A stretch of 64,000 nt of DNA from Salegentibacter salarius. GTDB taxonomy: Bacteria; Bacteroidota; Bacteroidia; Flavobacteriales; Flavobacteriaceae. The notes under the pieces were generated by a model that did not search any database, was not told where the DNA came from, and saw only the letters and a program-made list of their open reading frames with translations. The stretch lies in the NCBI RefSeq assembly GCF_900168265.1, contig NZ_FVZF01000010.1:1-64000 (forward strand), given 5' to 3'. A program made the position numbers and the translations under genes. Below are positions 8,935 to 17,293 of this stretch, one piece after another; positions within the stretch are counted from its first letter, which is position 1, and each line of letters starts with the position of its first letter.

Positions 8935-9532
8935 ATTCTTTGTCTTGTGATGGTTTGACTTCTTTTAATTTATTCTTCAGCTTATACAGCAAATCCAATC
9001 TTAATTGAAGGTTTGCGATCATTGCCTCTAAAGTTTCTTCGTTTGGTCCCGTTTCTTTTATCTCTGTGTTTAAGCGTTGATATTCTTTATCTAGCTCGGC
9101 CATTTGCTTCATAAAAGAGTCTATAAGCGCTTTATTCTCTGGGGTAATATTGATCTTGGAAAGTTCAATATTGAGACTTGCCATATAATAATCTTCAATT
9201 TTCTTGAATTCTGGAGAAACTTCACTTAGTTGAAAGTTATTTTCAGAAGGTTCTAAATTATCTTCTTTTTCTACCGAAGATTTTTCAGTTGGAGTATCGA
9301 CCACTGAAGGTCCATTAAAATTATCTCCGCCTGAATTCAGAAAAAAGAATCCTACTCCCAGCGCTACAACAAGCACGGCTGCGATCTTTAGAAAAAAGAA
9401 AGAATTATTTTCTTTTTTCTTCGGAAACTCCTTCTCAAGACGATCTTCAAATCGTTTTTGGTGCCCTTTGGGTAATGTATTGGGTTTGGGCTCCTTTTCA
9501 TTTTTAAACATTTCCCTAATATCCTGTGCCAT
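8915..9532 (-). CDS. Single-pass membrane protein, probable anti-sigma factor
   Basis: It has 205 residues. The N-terminal 55 residues are cytoplasmic and charged (MAQDIREMFKNEKEPKPNTLPKGHQKRFEDRLEKEFPKKK in segments). One transmembrane helix lies at about 46-66 (FFFLKIAAVLVVALGVGFFFLN). The periplasmic part is helical, with ELDKEYQRLNTEIKETGPNE and LQLRLDLLYKLKNKLKE coiled coil. Position directly after, and 17 bases overlapping, an ECF sigma gene plus this topology suggests an anti-sigma factor. No zinc HxxxCxxC motif is present, so it is not a ZAS-type protein. Confidence 0.7.
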   Translation of the reverse strand: MAQDIREMFKNEKEPKPNTLPKGHQKRFEDRLEKEFPKKKENNSFFFLKIAAVLVVALGVGFFFLNSGGDNFNGPSVVDTPTEKSSVEKEDNLEPSENNFQLSEVSPEFKKIEDYYMASLNIELSKINITPENKALIDSFMKQMAELDKEYQRLNTEIKETGPNEETLEAMIANLQLRLDLLYKLKNKLKEVKPSQDKEYENYEV

Positions 9533-10061
9533 TTTTTATAGTCTTTAATTCTTGCTGCAATTTTTTCTTACCTCTGTGTACTAAAGTCCGCGAGGCTACC
9601 GGACTGATATTTAAAATCTCTGATATTTCTTCGTGATCATAACCTTCCATTAAGAACAACATCAAAGGATATTTATATTTCTCCGGGAGGTTTTCCATAC
9701 TTTGCTTTATTTCTTCCATCCCAATACCATCATCTACCTGCCAATTATCGTCTTCTTCTGCGCTGCTTAGTACCTGCTCGTTTATGGCCACTAACTCCAT
9801 TTTCTTCGCCTTTAACTTGTCAATGCATTTGTTAATTACAATGCGTTTAAGCCAAGCACCAAAAGTGACTTCTCCAGTAAATTGTTGCAGTTTAGCAAAG
9901 GCTTTTATAAAAGCTTCCTGCATCGCGTCTTCCGCTTCATACGGATCTTTCAAAAAACGTAAGGCCACATAATGCATTCCCTGGCAGTATTGATTGTAGA
10001 GCTTAAGCTGCGCCCGGCGATCATTATTTTTACAGGCTTCTATTAATTTATGCTGTATCAT
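9516..10061 (-). CDS. RNA polymerase ECF sigma factor (sigma-70 family)
   Basis: The 181 residues contain region 2 (LKLYNQYCQGMHYVALRFLKDPYEAEDAMQEAFIKAF in parts, about 16-55), with the WLKRIVINKCIDKLK helix. Region 4 (LMEGYDHEEISEILNISPVASRTLVHRGKKKLQ in parts, about 135-170) contains the helix-turn-helix. It would direct RNA polymerase to envelope genes, here probably its own operon with the anti-sigma candidate, the DUF4097-like protein and possibly the M23 peptidase. ATG start at 10061. The short region 2-4 linker contains acidic residues (SSAEEDDNWQVDDG). Confidence 0.93.
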   Translation of the reverse strand: MIQHKLIEACKNNDRRAQLKLYNQYCQGMHYVALRFLKDPYEAEDAMQEAFIKAFAKLQQFTGEVTFGAWLKRIVINKCIDKLKAKKMELVAINEQVLSSAEEDDNWQVDDGIGMEEIKQSMENLPEKYKYPLMLFLMEGYDHEEISEILNISPVASRTLVHRGKKKLQQELKTIKNGTGY

Positions 10062-10178
10062 TTTTGATGGTTGATTTCATCCATTAAATGGAATTTGATA
10101 TTCTGGATACAAGCAACGAAACATTTTGGTTGGTTATCAAAACAGTCGGCTTTTACCAGCTTGGTTTCATTATAAAGA

Positions 10179-10186
10179 CGAAGATA
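10179..10186 (-). promoter_or_regulatory. Possible -7 element upstream of the ECF sigma operon
   Basis: On the minus strand TATCTTCG fits TAnnTTCG, with a TTG 22 bases further upstream. It would leave an untranslated leader of about 110 bases. An ECF-specific promoter may exist instead. Confidence 0.3.
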
Positions 10187-10304
10187 TTTTTCTAATGTTG
10201 CAAACTTCCAATTAATTTTAGCTGAAAATACGTTTTTTCGCTTTCATGCTTAAAAATTAAAGTTTGCACGCTTTTTGAATTAGATATTGTAAATTGAAGT
10301 AATA

Positions 10305-10868
10305 ATGAAAAAACCGGTAAAGACTTTCTTAAAAATGGGTGGCATTATTCTGGTGCTTACCACGGTAATTTTACTGATTCTGCGCTATAATACAAAAGCT
10401 CACAGCCCGGAAGACACGGTATCTTATACTGAGAAAGACTTAAAAATGGAGGTTTTCTATAACCGTCCTTATAAAAAAGACCGGGACATATTTGGCAACC
10501 TGGTGCCCTATAATGAAGTTTGGCGAACGGGAGCTAATGAAGCTACTACCTTTGAAACCAATAAAGATATTATGGTAGACGGCTCTCTTTTAAAGGCCGG
10601 CAAATATACCTTATGGACAATCCCGATGGAAAATTCGTGGAAAGTGATTTTTAATGATAAAATGTACCCGTGGGGAATTAATCTGGAAGAAGAAGCGTAT
10701 CGTGATCCCAAATCTGATGCATTGGTATTAGAAGTTCCTACCCAAAATCTAAGAAAAACTCTGGAGCAATTCACAATTAGGTTTAATAAACAGAATGAAT
10801 TTGTTTTACTGAAACTCGGCTGGGATAATACTTTAGTCAGCGTTCCTATAAAACCCGAAAAGGCGTAA
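10305..10868 (+). CDS. DUF2911 protein, membrane-anchored
   Basis: Residues 11-27 form a single N-terminal membrane anchor (MGGIILVLTTVILLILRY). The rest is the DUF2911 domain, with the typical LVPYNEVWRTGANEAT, the GKYTLWTIP turn and NSWKVIFND. The domain is found in Bacteroidota secreted or periplasmic proteins and has no assigned activity. The protein is shorter than the multidomain members because it lacks the TPR extension. It is transcribed divergently from the ECF sigma gene, with a 243-base intergenic region in which I see no strong consensus promoter for this gene. Confidence 0.88.
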   Translation: MKKPVKTFLKMGGIILVLTTVILLILRYNTKAHSPEDTVSYTEKDLKMEVFYNRPYKKDRDIFGNLVPYNEVWRTGANEATTFETNKDIMVDGSLLKAGKYTLWTIPMENSWKVIFNDKMYPWGINLEEEAYRDPKSDALVLEVPTQNLRKTLEQFTIRFNKQNEFVLLKLGWDNTLVSVPIKPEKA

Positions 10869-10874
10869 AACAAT

Positions 10875-10913
10875 AAAACCTCACAGGTTTTACCATCCTG
10901 TGAGGTTTTTCTT
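10875..10913 (+). terminator. Terminator after the DUF2911 gene
   Basis: AAAACCTCACAGG pairs with CCTGTGAGGTTTTT, followed by CTTTTATTTT. Confidence 0.85.
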
Positions 10914-10928
10914 TTATTTTCAATCCCT

Positions 10929-11057
10929 AGCGTCACCCTGAACTCGTTTCAGAGCTTGCCCCGATTATTATCGGGGGTCTAGATTGAAAGAACTTCTTTT
11001 CAAATTAGACGCTACAATAAAGCGACTTAGATGCTGAAATAAATTCAGCATGACGAT
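10929..11057. repeat. Palindromic intergenic element with inverted ends
   Basis: The element begins GCGTCACCCTGAACTCG and ends in the partly reverse-complementary AATTCAGCATGACG. Each arm contains its own hairpin (CTGAA...TTCAG). The middle carries a perfect 7-bp hairpin, CCCCGAT-TATT-ATCGGGG (10959-10976). The arrangement resembles a small non-autonomous repeat or REP-like element. Such CGTCA...CTGAA sequences are common between genes in Bacteroidota, in my recollection. Only one copy is seen here. Confidence 0.5.
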
Positions 11058-11082
11058 TAAGAAAGTTTCAAATACATTCCCC

Positions 11083-11517
11083 TTAATCTTCGTCTACTAA
11101 AAGATTAAGCGTTACATCAATATTGTCTCTCGTTGCGCGAGAATAAGGACAAATTTCGTGGGCTTCATTTACAATTTTTTCACCGGTTTCAACATCTACA
11201 CCTGGTAAATAGCAGTCTAATATTACAGATAGTTGTAAATTTTCTTCCTCATCAGTCAGACCTAATTTCACTACTGCACTAACACTAATGTCCTCTCCTA
11301 ATTCTATATCGTGATTCTTGGCTGCTACCTGTAAAGCGCCTCCAAAGCAAGCAGAATAACCTGCTCCGAATAATTGTTCTGGATTAGTGAAATTACCACC
11401 GTCTCCACCCATAGACTTAGGCATACTTAATTTTACATCCAGTATCCCATCGTCACTTTTGGCGTGGCCTTTTCTTGCTCCTTTGGTGGTTACTGTTGTT
11501 TTATACAAATTTTTCAT
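11083..11517 (-). CDS. ohr: Ohr-type organic hydroperoxide resistance protein (OsmC family)
   Basis: The 144-residue length is standard for Ohr, a thiol peroxidase that reduces fatty-acid hydroperoxides in the cytoplasm. Both reactive cysteines are visible: YSACFGGAL (about residue 60) and HEICPYSRATRDNI (about 124). The N-terminal GHAKSDDGILDVKLSMPKS and NPEQLFGAGY match Ohr rather than OsmC. No MarR-type OhrR regulator lies next to it. It is divergently oriented to meaB, with only about 95 bases between starts. Confidence 0.93.
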   Translation of the reverse strand: MKNLYKTTVTTKGARKGHAKSDDGILDVKLSMPKSMGGDGGNFTNPEQLFGAGYSACFGGALQVAAKNHDIELGEDISVSAVVKLGLTDEEENLQLSVILDCYLPGVDVETGEKIVNEAHEICPYSRATRDNIDVTLNLLVDED

Positions 11518-11587
11518 CGTTATTTAAGTTATATTAATTAGGCTTGAATATACCAAGCAAAAATAAGGCTCACAAAGATCGAATTCA

Positions 11588-11595
11588 TAAATTTG
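11588..11595 (+). promoter_or_regulatory. -7 promoter element supporting the TTG start of meaB
   Basis: TAAATTTG fits TAnnTTTG. It lies downstream of the longest possible start (TTG 11544) and 17 bases before the TTG at 11613, which makes the shorter start more likely. No clear -33 TTG. Confidence 0.45.
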
Positions 11596-11612
11596 TCATA
11601 AATAACCTAAGT

Positions 11613-12701
11613 TTGAGCAAGCAGAAACATCAATCAGCACTTCATGAATCGGGCAGTAAGCCGGCATCAGTGAATGTAAACCCCAATTCGGCTCAAAAGA
11701 TAAGGGCTTCCCGAAAAAGTAAATTTTCAGAAGAGAATCTTCTTCGGCAATTATTAGATGGAAATAAAACTGCTTTAGGGCGTGCAATTACTTTGGTAGA
11801 AAGCAATCAATTTTCTCACAGAGAAAAAGCGCAGCAGCTTTTGGAAGGTGCCCTGCCCTATTCCCAGAAATCTATCAGGATTGGAATAACCGGTGTACCA
11901 GGCGTGGGAAAAAGTACTTTTATTGAAAGCTTTGGCTCCTATTTAATTAAGCAGGGTAAAAAAGTAGCGGTATTAGCCGTAGATCCCAGCAGTAGTGTTT
12001 CTCACGGAAGCATTTTAGGCGATAAAACAAGGATGGAGAACCTGGTAACAGAAGAAAATGCTTTTATAAGACCATCAGCTTCCGGAACTTCTTTAGGTGG
12101 CGTGGCTAAAAAAACCCGTGAAAGTATTATTTTATGTGAAGCTGCAGGATTTGATGTAATCTTAATTGAAACGGTAGGTGTAGGCCAAAGCGAAACTACG
12201 GTTCACAGTATGACCGATTTCTTTTTATTGCTGAAACTGGCCGGTGCCGGGGACGAATTACAAGGCATAAAACGAGGAATAATAGAAATGGCCGATGCAA
12301 TTGTAATCAACAAAGCAGATGGTGATAATATAAAAGCGGCCCGCGAAGCCAAACTGGAGTTTAATAGAGCGCTTCAACTTTACCCTTCAAAAGAAAGCGG
12401 TTGGAAACCAAAAGTAGCGCTTAGCAGTGCGCTAGAACAAACCGGAATAGACAGTGTTTGGGAGCTCATTAAAGAATTTGAAAAGCTGGGGAAAGAAAAT
12501 GGTTTTTTCCTGAAAAACAGAAAAGAGCAGAATAAATACTGGCTTTTACAAACTATAAATGAACATCTAAAGAATCGTTTTTATCAAAACCCTGTGATGA
12601 AAAACGAACTTGAAATTCAATTAAAAGCAATCGAAAACAATAAAGTCACAGCCTTTGCCGCTGCAGACCTTTTAATTGAAAGGTTTGAAAATCTCGCTTA
12701 A
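11613..12701 (+). CDS. meaB: MeaB-type GTPase chaperone of methylmalonyl-CoA mutase
   Basis: MeaB/ArgK proteins are SIMIBI-class GTPases that protect and reload B12-dependent mutases. Visible motifs: [15 protein letters not shown] (P-loop, about 90-104), [19 protein letters not shown] (switch I, base of loading), ETVGVGQSE (about 188) and INKADGDN (NKxD). I place the start at TTG 11613 ([14 protein letters not shown]), which gives 362 residues; the frame stays open to TTG 11544 (385 residues) but that would lie before the predicted promoter. No ATG is available upstream of the conserved part. The IcmF mutase at 39.9 kb carries its own G domain, so this MeaB more likely serves a separate methylmalonyl-CoA mutase outside the window. 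Confidence 0.93.
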   Translation: MSKQKHQSALHESGSKPASVNVNPNSAQKIRASRKSKFSEENLLRQLLDGNKTALGRAITLVESNQFSHREKAQQLLEGALPYSQKSIRIGITGVPGVGKSTFIESFGSYLIKQGKKVAVLAVDPSSSVSHGSILGDKTRMENLVTEENAFIRPSASGTSLGGVAKKTRESIILCEAAGFDVILIETVGVGQSETTVHSMTDFFLLLKLAGAGDELQGIKRGIIEMADAIVINKADGDNIKAAREAKLEFNRALQLYPSKESGWKPKVALSSALEQTGIDSVWELIKEFEKLGKENGFFLKNRKEQNKYWLLQTINEHLKNRFYQNPVMKNELEIQLKAIENNKVTAFAAADLLIERFENLA

Positions 12702-13267
12702 GAGTTTTTAAATATTTTAAGCTGCACCCACTCGTGCAGTTTATAGAATATAAAGCCTAAAAGTGCACCAATTAGCATTCCTACAATAATATCTCCCGGA
12801 TAATGTACGCCAAGGTAAACCCGGCTATATGCCACCAGTAGCGCCCAGCCTAACAGCCAAAGTATCATTTTTGGAATAACTTTTCGAAACAATAAACCTA
12901 AAAATACCGCTACTCCCATTGAATTTGCCGCGTGAGCAGAAAAGAAACCGTAAGAGCCACAGCGAACCGCTACAAAGCGAGCATATTCCATCACGCCTTC
13001 CTGCCTGCAAGGTCTTAGGCGCTCAAAACCATCTTTAAATAAATTTCCTAACTGATCTGTAGCCGTAATTAATAAGGTGATAAAAACCACTGTTATCAAG
13101 CTAGGTTTCCAACCGAACTTCTTAAAAATAAGATACAGCAGTAAAGCATATAATGGAATCGCTGTCCATTTATCGGTAATAAGCAACCATATCCAATCCC
13201 AGGATTCGTTGCCCAGGTTGTTAAGCCAAAGAAATAACTGGTGATCTAATTCAATTAATTTATCCAT
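12698..13267 (-). CDS. PAP2-superfamily membrane phosphatase
   Basis: All three motifs of lipid phosphatases are present: [11 protein letters not shown] (KxxxxxxRP, about residue 77-87), FSAHAANS (PSGH variant with SAH, about 115) and [12 protein letters not shown] (SRxxxxxHxxxD, about 152-163). Six hydrophobic segments are seen, so it sits in the inner membrane. It probably dephosphorylates undecaprenyl pyrophosphate or another lipid phosphate. It is the last gene of the MATE/76-residue/PAP2 operon: its ATG overlaps the stop of the upstream gene by one base (TAATG), and its own end overlaps the convergent meaB by four bases. Confidence 0.9.
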   Translation of the reverse strand: MDKLIELDHQLFLWLNNLGNESWDWIWLLITDKWTAIPLYALLLYLIFKKFGWKPSLITVVFITLLITATDQLGNLFKDGFERLRPCRQEGVMEYARFVAVRCGSYGFFSAHAANSMGVAVFLGLLFRKVIPKMILWLLGWALLVAYSRVYLGVHYPGDIIVGMLIGALLGFIFYKLHEWVQLKIFKNS

Positions 13268-13497
13268 TAATCTTCTTCGTATCGGGCGATTTCTCTATCG
13301 TAAAATTCTGAAGCTTCTCTGATAAGGTTTTCAGTTTCGTTTTCCAATTCCTTTTCATCGTGCTGGTCAAACTCCTCTAACCATTCTACCTCATCATTTT
13401 CAAGGTTGATAATGAAACGAGGAAATTCAGTATGTATTACGAAAATAGCAGTAGGATATTCGGTATTGTCACCGAGTAAAAATTTAGGAAAATCCAT
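13267..13497 (-). CDS. Conserved small acidic protein of unknown function, 76 aa
   Basis: The frame is open back to 13698, but the upstream part overlaps the MATE gene. The ATG at 13497 (MDFPKFLLGDNTEYPTAIFV) is two bases after the MATE stop and gives a sensible soluble acidic protein. Residues 1-45 look like a small beta-sheet (FVIHTEFPRFIINLENDEVEW), and the rest is an acidic helix (EKELENETENLIREASEFYD). It is translationally linked to both neighbours. I do not recognise a named family. Confidence 0.75.
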   Translation of the reverse strand: MDFPKFLLGDNTEYPTAIFVIHTEFPRFIINLENDEVEWLEEFDQHDEKELENETENLIREASEFYDREIARYEED

Positions 13498-13499
13498 AA

Positions 13500-14870
13500 T
13501 TATATTTTTGATTGTGCAAGATTTGACTCTTGCAAAATAAGTTTTTTTGATAAATAGTGAAATCGAATGTACAACATTAATGCCGAAGCAGAGAGCCCGG
13601 CCAGCAGTCCTAACCAAATTCCCATGCTTCCAAGATTGTCTGCTTTTCCAAAATACCAGGAAACGGGAAAACCAATGATCCAATAAGAGATAAAACAAAT
13701 AATCGTTGGAATCTTTACATCCTGAAGCCCTCTTAAAGCCCCTAAAATAACCACTTGCAATCCATCACTTAGCTGAAATAAAGCCGCTATCACTAATAAT
13801 TGTGCAGCCAGTAAAATAACCTCAACATTATCAAGATAAAAAGTAGGAAGCCAATCTTTTAGTAGAATAAAACCAAGGGCAAAGACCGCTTCAATTAAAA
13901 AGACCAGTAAAAAGGTAGACATGGCAATTCTTCGCAAATCTTTAAAGTTGGCCAGTCCTTTTTGATTTCCCACTCTTATGGTTGCCGTTACACCAAGCCC
14001 CACGGCTATCATAAATGTCATGGAAACCAGGTTTAACGCAATTTGATTTGCCGCCTGAGGATTCGTACCCAGCAAACCTGCAAGGAAGACAGTAGCAGTA
14101 AAAATCCCGACTTCAAAAAGCATTTGTAGTGCCGTGGGAAAACCAAGGTTTAATAACCTTTTAAATACATCAGAATTTAAAGATTCCTTCTTTCCCCATT
14201 TAAAATATTCGGCAAATTTCTTTTTACGTCTCAATATTTCCCAAACAAACCAGAGCATAAAGAAACGAGAAATCAAAGTCCCTATTGCCGCACCTTCCAG
14301 CTCCAATCTTGGAAAGATCCAGATTCCGTAGATAAGAAGATAATTAAATACCACGTTTACCACATTTGCAATTAGGGTAGCATACATGGCATATTTAGTT
14401 TGTGAAAGTCCATCTGCAAATTGCTTGAATGCCTGAAATATCATTAAAGGAATCATTGAAAAGGCAACAATATTAAGATAAGGAATGGCAAGTTCTACTA
14501 CCTCTGGCGGCTGATCTAAATAGTATAATACAGGTTTCGCAATTAACAGCGCAATAAATAGAAAAATGCCATTAATAGTACATAAAATAGCGCCGTGATG
14601 AAAGTAACTGCGGCCTTTTTGAATATCCCCCGCTCCATCTGCTTCGGCAATTAAGGGAGTGATCGCAAAAGAAAAACCAATTCCCAGCGAAAGCGCTATA
14701 AATACCATAGAATTTCCAAGGGAAACTGCCGCAAGCGGAGCAGGCCCCAATTGCCCAATCATTAAATTATCTACCAATCCTACCAATACATGGCCTAACT
14801 GGCCGAGCATTACGGGAAAAGCAATATGCAAATTCTTGCTGAATTCTTTAGTGTAGGCGCTTAATTGCAA
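13500..14870 (-). CDS. MATE-family efflux transporter
   Basis: The 456 residues contain twelve hydrophobic segments in two related halves. The N-terminal HIAFPVMLGQLGHVLVGLVDNLMIG and the mid-protein PTALQMLFEVGIFT (start of the second bundle) are typical of the NorM/MATE family, which exports cationic compounds using Na+ or H+ gradients. The ATG at 14870 is 18 bases downstream of a minus-strand TATCTTTG promoter element, and copy A of the triple-palindrome repeat sits directly upstream of that. It is the first gene of a tight three-gene operon. Confidence 0.93.
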   Translation of the reverse strand: MQLSAYTKEFSKNLHIAFPVMLGQLGHVLVGLVDNLMIGQLGPAPLAAVSLGNSMVFIALSLGIGFSFAITPLIAEADGAGDIQKGRSYFHHGAILCTINGIFLFIALLIAKPVLYYLDQPPEVVELAIPYLNIVAFSMIPLMIFQAFKQFADGLSQTKYAMYATLIANVVNVVFNYLLIYGIWIFPRLELEGAAIGTLISRFFMLWFVWEILRRKKKFAEYFKWGKKESLNSDVFKRLLNLGFPTALQMLFEVGIFTATVFLAGLLGTNPQAANQIALNLVSMTFMIAVGLGVTATIRVGNQKGLANFKDLRRIAMSTFLLVFLIEAVFALGFILLKDWLPTFYLDNVEVILLAAQLLVIAALFQLSDGLQVVILGALRGLQDVKIPTIICFISYWIIGFPVSWYFGKADNLGSMGIWLGLLAGLSASALMLYIRFHYLSKKLILQESNLAQSKI

Positions 14871-14887
14871 AACATAAATTTTGGCGG

Positions 14888-14895
14888 CAAAGATA
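14888..14895 (-). promoter_or_regulatory. -7 promoter element of the MATE operon
   Basis: Minus-strand TATCTTTG fits TAnnTTTG, 18 bases before the ATG. The palindromic end of repeat copy A occupies the spacer/-33 region (14908-14920). Confidence 0.55.
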
Positions 14896-14901
14896 GGATG
14901 A

Positions 14902-14992
14902 TTTTACTCGATAATCGAGATTAAATGCTCAGAGACTTGCCTGGAAATCAAATTATATTTTTCAATAATAATGCTTCGTTAACTTGCTCCCA
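14902..14992 (-). repeat. Triple-palindrome intergenic repeat, copy A
   Basis: Read on the minus strand it runs GGGAGCAAGTTAACGAAGC ... TTTCCAGGCAAGTCTCTGAGC ... TTTAATCTCGATTATCGAG TAAA. The terminal palindrome is intact, while the first two hairpins carry point changes. It lies just upstream of the MATE gene and reads towards it. Confidence 0.85.
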
Positions 14993-15047
14993 GGTTGTGT
15001 ACCGTACTAAAATTTAAAACAGGATAAAGAATAATTAAATTTTAAAC

Positions 15048-16466
15048 CTAAAGTTTCTGGTCCTTTTCAAGATTAATATGTTTCATTCCGTATTTATCTA
15101 CCAAATAGATAAGTGAAGTCATCGTGGCAGCACCCAGCTCTAGCTCACGTTTATTTACGTGTTCAAAAGTATCTGTAGCAGCGTGGTGATGATCAAAATA
15201 TCTTTGGGAATCTGGTCTTAAGCCTGCAAGTACAACGTCTCCTTTTTTCAAAGGACCAATATCTGCACCGCTACCACCCTGTTCAAAATAATGGATTAAA
15301 TAAGGTTTAAAAAGTGGTTTCCAACTTTCAATTTGGGCAAACTGGGCATCATCGGCATCAAACGAAAATCCGCGTGGTGTAAATCCACCGGCATCACTTT
15401 CTAGAGCAAAAATGTGATTTTCATTTTTACTATGTGCAACATCGGCATATTTATTTCCGCCGCGTAGACCGTTTTCTTCATTCATAAAAAGCACAACCCT
15501 TATAGTTCTTTTAGGTTGATAGCCGGTTTCTTTAAATAGACGTAAAACCTCCATAGATTGTACTACGCCGGCACCATCATCATGAGAACCATCTCCCAGA
15601 TCCCAGGAATCAAGGTGACCGCCAACTACCATAATTTCTTCAGGAAATTCGCTTCCTGTAATTTCACCAATCACATTATAAGATTGTACATCTCCGTGAT
15701 TTTCTGAACTCAATTTGTAATAAAATTGAAGATCTTTTTTCAGTTTTAAAATTCCAGAAAGATACTCGGCGTCTTTGGTGCTAATCGCAGCGGCCGGAAT
15801 TCGTTTACTATCTGGCAAATCTCCATAACTCATAGATCCGGTATGTGGGTATTTATCAATTTTATGACTTAAAGAACGAACAATCACTCCGGCGGCACCA
15901 TACTTTGCCGCAGCTTCAGCACCAGAATAACGCTGATCTACGCATCCGCCGTATGCTTCAAAAGTTTGAATGAGTTCAGGCTTCATAGGGCGATTATAAA
16001 AAACTATTTTACCTTTTATTTCATCTTTATAATTCTCAAGATCTTCAATTCCCTGTACTTCTATTACCTGGGCTTTTAATCCGGCAGGATCAGTAGCCAC
16101 AGAACCTCCCAGAGCAGTGATATTAACTTCTGTAGTCATTCCCGGGCCGGTTTGTATATAAGCATGTTCTCGTGCACCACGTGTCCATTTAGGCACCATA
16201 ACCGGTTGCAGCCAAACTTTATCAAGGCCAAGCTCTTCTAACTCAGCTTTGGTATACTCTACCGCTCTCTGCGCATTTAAGGAACCAGATAACCTACCAC
16301 CTATATTGTTAGAAAGGTGATCAAGCCAGTTATAAGCCTGTCCTTTAACCAAAGCGGCATCATAAATTTCACGAATTTTAAGGGAATCTTCCTTTACTTC
16401 TAGAGCCTGTGCAAGTAAGCTTAGACTGAATAATACTGAAAAGCCGGCAAAAATATATTTTTTCAT
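15048..16466 (-). CDS. Secreted M28 metallopeptidase (glutamate carboxypeptidase-like)
   Basis: A signal peptide (MKKYIFAGFSVLFSLSLLAQ) starts a 472-residue exported enzyme. A protease-associated (PA) insert lies at about 130-260. The M28 zinc and catalytic residues follow: GGHLDSWDLGDGSHDDGAG (His and Asp ligands, about 282-300), NEENGLRG (Glu pair, about 328), ESDAGGF and a late FDHHHAATDTFEHV His. The order fits plasma glutamate carboxypeptidase-type dipeptidases. It probably breaks down peptides in the periplasm. It is a single gene with a 224-base upstream region shared divergently with the GNAT-like gene. Confidence 0.93.
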   Translation of the reverse strand: MKKYIFAGFSVLFSLSLLAQALEVKEDSLKIREIYDAALVKGQAYNWLDHLSNNIGGRLSGSLNAQRAVEYTKAELEELGLDKVWLQPVMVPKWTRGAREHAYIQTGPGMTTEVNITALGGSVATDPAGLKAQVIEVQGIEDLENYKDEIKGKIVFYNRPMKPELIQTFEAYGGCVDQRYSGAEAAAKYGAAGVIVRSLSHKIDKYPHTGSMSYGDLPDSKRIPAAAISTKDAEYLSGILKLKKDLQFYYKLSSENHGDVQSYNVIGEITGSEFPEEIMVVGGHLDSWDLGDGSHDDGAGVVQSMEVLRLFKETGYQPKRTIRVVLFMNEENGLRGGNKYADVAHSKNENHIFALESDAGGFTPRGFSFDADDAQFAQIESWKPLFKPYLIHYFEQGGSGADIGPLKKGDVVLAGLRPDSQRYFDHHHAATDTFEHVNKRELELGAATMTSLIYLVDKYGMKHINLEKDQKL

Positions 16467-16664
16467 TTTATGGGTATGATTTACTTAAAACTATTATTTA
16501 CGAAAATAATTATTCCTTTAGAAGCTAGTAGTTATAGTTTGATTTTTTATTAGAAACTTTAAAAAATCAATTTACAGAAGATAAACAAAGAATATGCCCG
16601 AAAAATAAGAAATCAGATTCAATTTATAGCCCACTTTAATAAGCTTCAAAAAAGATAAATTTTA

Positions 16665-16672
16665 TATCTTCG
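16665..16672 (+). promoter_or_regulatory. -7 promoter element for the GNAT-like gene
   Basis: TATCTTCG lies 19 bases before the TTG start codon, the same spacing seen at other genes of the window. This supports the TTG start. Confidence 0.4.
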
Positions 16673-16690
16673 CCGCTAAATTCTAGCAGT

Positions 16691-17284
16691 TTGAATAAAG
16701 TAGAGAAAGAGGAGATCATCACCAAAGTTACCAGCCTTTTAAAGGAAATTCCATCTTCTATGGATATCGTAAAAAAAGGTGGAAATCGTCACAAACGTTT
16801 TGAATATCTTGCTACCCATATGGTGGAAAAAGCCATTGAAAAAGATGCTCTTATCGTTTCTGAAAACCGAATGGGAATTGCTATTTTATTTAAAACCAGC
16901 AAAAAAGACGATAATTTCCTAAAAGATATCCGATCGCAAATTGGCCTGGTTTTAAATGTTACCGGGATAAAAAATGCATATCGCATTGTTAAAAATCAGA
17001 ACTATATTAAAAAACAACGTCCACAACATGGGGAATATCTTTATTGCTGGTTCTGGGGAATTTTAGCCGAATCTCGTGGAGCCGACACCCAGGTGGGCAA
17101 AGAGATGAAAGACGAATTTTACAGGCAGGCAAAAGAATATCAGGTCCCACTTTATGCTGAAACAAGAATGCGTAAAAATGCCCTGGTTTACCAGCGCTTT
17201 GGGTTTGAATTGTTTCACGAATGGCAACACCCAAGTGGAGATACTATGTACTTTTTAAGGTATAATCCCCCTGCAAAAGATTAA
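16691..17284 (+). CDS. GNAT-like acetyltransferase fold protein, 197 aa
   Basis: The product is soluble. The middle and C-terminal parts show a GNAT-like order: a strand GIAILFKT, a helix, a strand GEYLYCWFWGILAESRG, then QVGKEMKDEFYRQAKEYQVPLYAETRM and ALVYQRFGFELFHEW, which looks like the acetyl-CoA-associated end (YxxxGF). The canonical Q/RxxGxG/A loop is represented only by RGADTQVGKEM and is weak. The substrate is unknown. The start is TTG (MNKVEKEEIITKV), supported by a promoter element 19 bases upstream. No neighbour suggests a pathway. Confidence 0.65.
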   Translation: MNKVEKEEIITKVTSLLKEIPSSMDIVKKGGNRHKRFEYLATHMVEKAIEKDALIVSENRMGIAILFKTSKKDDNFLKDIRSQIGLVLNVTGIKNAYRIVKNQNYIKKQRPQHGEYLYCWFWGILAESRGADTQVGKEMKDEFYRQAKEYQVPLYAETRMRKNALVYQRFGFELFHEWQHPSGDTMYFLRYNPPAKD

Positions 17285-17293
17285 ATATACTTT

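Noticed and set aside
11544-11612. Longer meaB reading from TTG 11544
   Set aside because: The TAAATTTG promoter box lies downstream of this codon, and the extra residues have no counterpart in MeaB proteins that I know.
13498-13698. N-terminal extension of the 76-residue acidic protein gene
   Set aside because: The extra 67 residues are encoded within the MATE gene in another frame; the ATG at 13497 fits the operon spacing.
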